A stretch of 13,982 bases of DNA from Rhodospirillaceae bacterium. Lineage in GTDB: Bacteria > Pseudomonadota > Alphaproteobacteria > Rhodospirillales > Magnetovibrionaceae. Shown piece by piece: positions 13,688 to 13,982 of this stretch. Under the pieces are notes generated by a model. That model worked only from the letters and a program-made list of their open reading frames with translations. It searched no databases and was not told the DNA's origin. A program made the translations under genes and the position numbers. The stretch is from assembly GCA_029883045.1 (NCBI GenBank), contig JAOUJU010000018.1:1-13982 (forward strand). Direction: 5' to 3'. The stretch's first letter is position 1. Each line of letters opens with the position of its first letter.

Positions 13688-13982
13688 ATGTCTCGTGTAT
13701 TTTTATCAGCAGCACATAAATCATCCGGCAAAACCACCATATCGGTTGGTATTGCCGCTGCCTTAGCGGCAATGGGCAAAGATGTTCGAACTTTTAAAAA
13801 AGGTCCCGATTACATAGACCCCATGTGGCTTGGCAGTGCCGCAGGGCACCCATGTTATAATCTTGATTTTCACACCCAAGAAATAGATGAAATAAAATCT
13901 TTATTTGCAGAAAAATCATCTGCTGGTGATATCGCCATTATTGAAGGCAACAAAGGCCTGCACGATGGCATGGACGTAGAAG
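13688..13982 (+). CDS. dsrN: DsrN, cobyrinate a,c-diamide synthase-like siroheme amidase (5' part only)
   Basis: Only the first 98 codons are in the window; the frame is open at the right edge. The N-terminus shows a P-loop (AAHKSSGKTT, residues 8-17) and the CobB-typical KKGPDYIDP (37-45), followed by a glycine-rich IIEGNKGLHDG stretch (84-94). CobB enzymes amidate cobyrinic acid with glutamine and ATP; DsrN next to dsrABP is believed to amidate siroheme for DsrAB. AAAAGG at 13671-13676 precedes the ATG by 11 bases. The position after dsrP matches the A. vinosum order except for the inserted TrpD2-like gene. A true cobalamin CobB cannot be excluded from this fragment, but the context argues for DsrN. 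Confidence 0.88.
   Translation, partial: MSRVFLSAAHKSSGKTTISVGIAAALAAMGKDVRTFKKGPDYIDPMWLGSAAGHPCYNLDFHTQEIDEIKSLFAEKSSAGDIAIIEGNKGLHDGMDVE

Noticed and set aside
1..13982. CRISPR arrays, tRNA or rRNA genes, insertion sequences, attachment sites
   Set aside because: I looked for regular repeat-spacer patterns, tRNA-like ends, transposase motifs and long terminal inverted repeats and saw none.

Overview
The window holds a nearly complete reverse (oxidative) dissimilatory sulfite reductase operon. The + strand order is dsrA-B-E-F-H-C-M-K-L-J-O-P, then a TrpD2/YbiB-like gene, then the start of dsrN, which runs off the right edge. Apart from the extra TrpD2-like gene this is the gene order known from Allochromatium vinosum. 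Three things mark it as a sulfur-oxidizing and not a sulfate-reducing system: dsrEFH, dsrL, and a short five-helix DsrM. The host is therefore most likely a sulfur-oxidizing proteobacterium. The moderately AT-rich composition and the promoter styles fit an uncultured alphaproteobacterium or a relative, but the genus cannot be read from the sequence.

Layout: 7-999 (- strand) is a TauD/TfdA-type Fe(II)/2-oxoglutarate dioxygenase transcribed away from the operon. 1000-1568 is a 569-base divergent intergenic region with no convincing gene. It is rich in structure: a credible - strand promoter over a 9-bp tandem repeat, a cluster of three hairpins, a perfect TATAAT box flanked by two 9-bp direct repeats, and a compact three-way-junction fold in the presumed dsrA leader. 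1569-5569 encodes the cytoplasmic sulfur-handling proteins DsrAB, DsrEFH and DsrC. A well-formed intrinsic terminator follows dsrC. 5694-12531 encodes the DsrMKJOP transmembrane complex, with dsrL placed between dsrK and dsrJ. 12627-13637 is the TrpD2-like gene, and 13688 onward is dsrN.

How the genes work together (established for the family): sulfur delivered as persulfide passes through the DsrEFH hexamer to the two C-terminal cysteines of DsrC. Sulfur from DsrC is oxidized by the siroheme enzyme DsrAB to sulfite, and DsrL passes the electrons to NAD(P)+. DsrMKJOP handles the DsrC thiol/trisulfide chemistry and links it to the quinone pool and the periplasm. DsrN is predicted to amidate siroheme for DsrAB.

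The points most worth a second look are the structured dsrA leader (1428-1500) and its promoter/repeat arrangement, the coordinated absence of exactly four cysteines (one whole [4Fe-4S] cluster) from DsrO, the terminator that splits the operon after dsrC, the acidic insertion in DsrF, and the TrpD2-like gene inside the operon. All pairings and counts were made by eye; no folding, alignment or database search was run.
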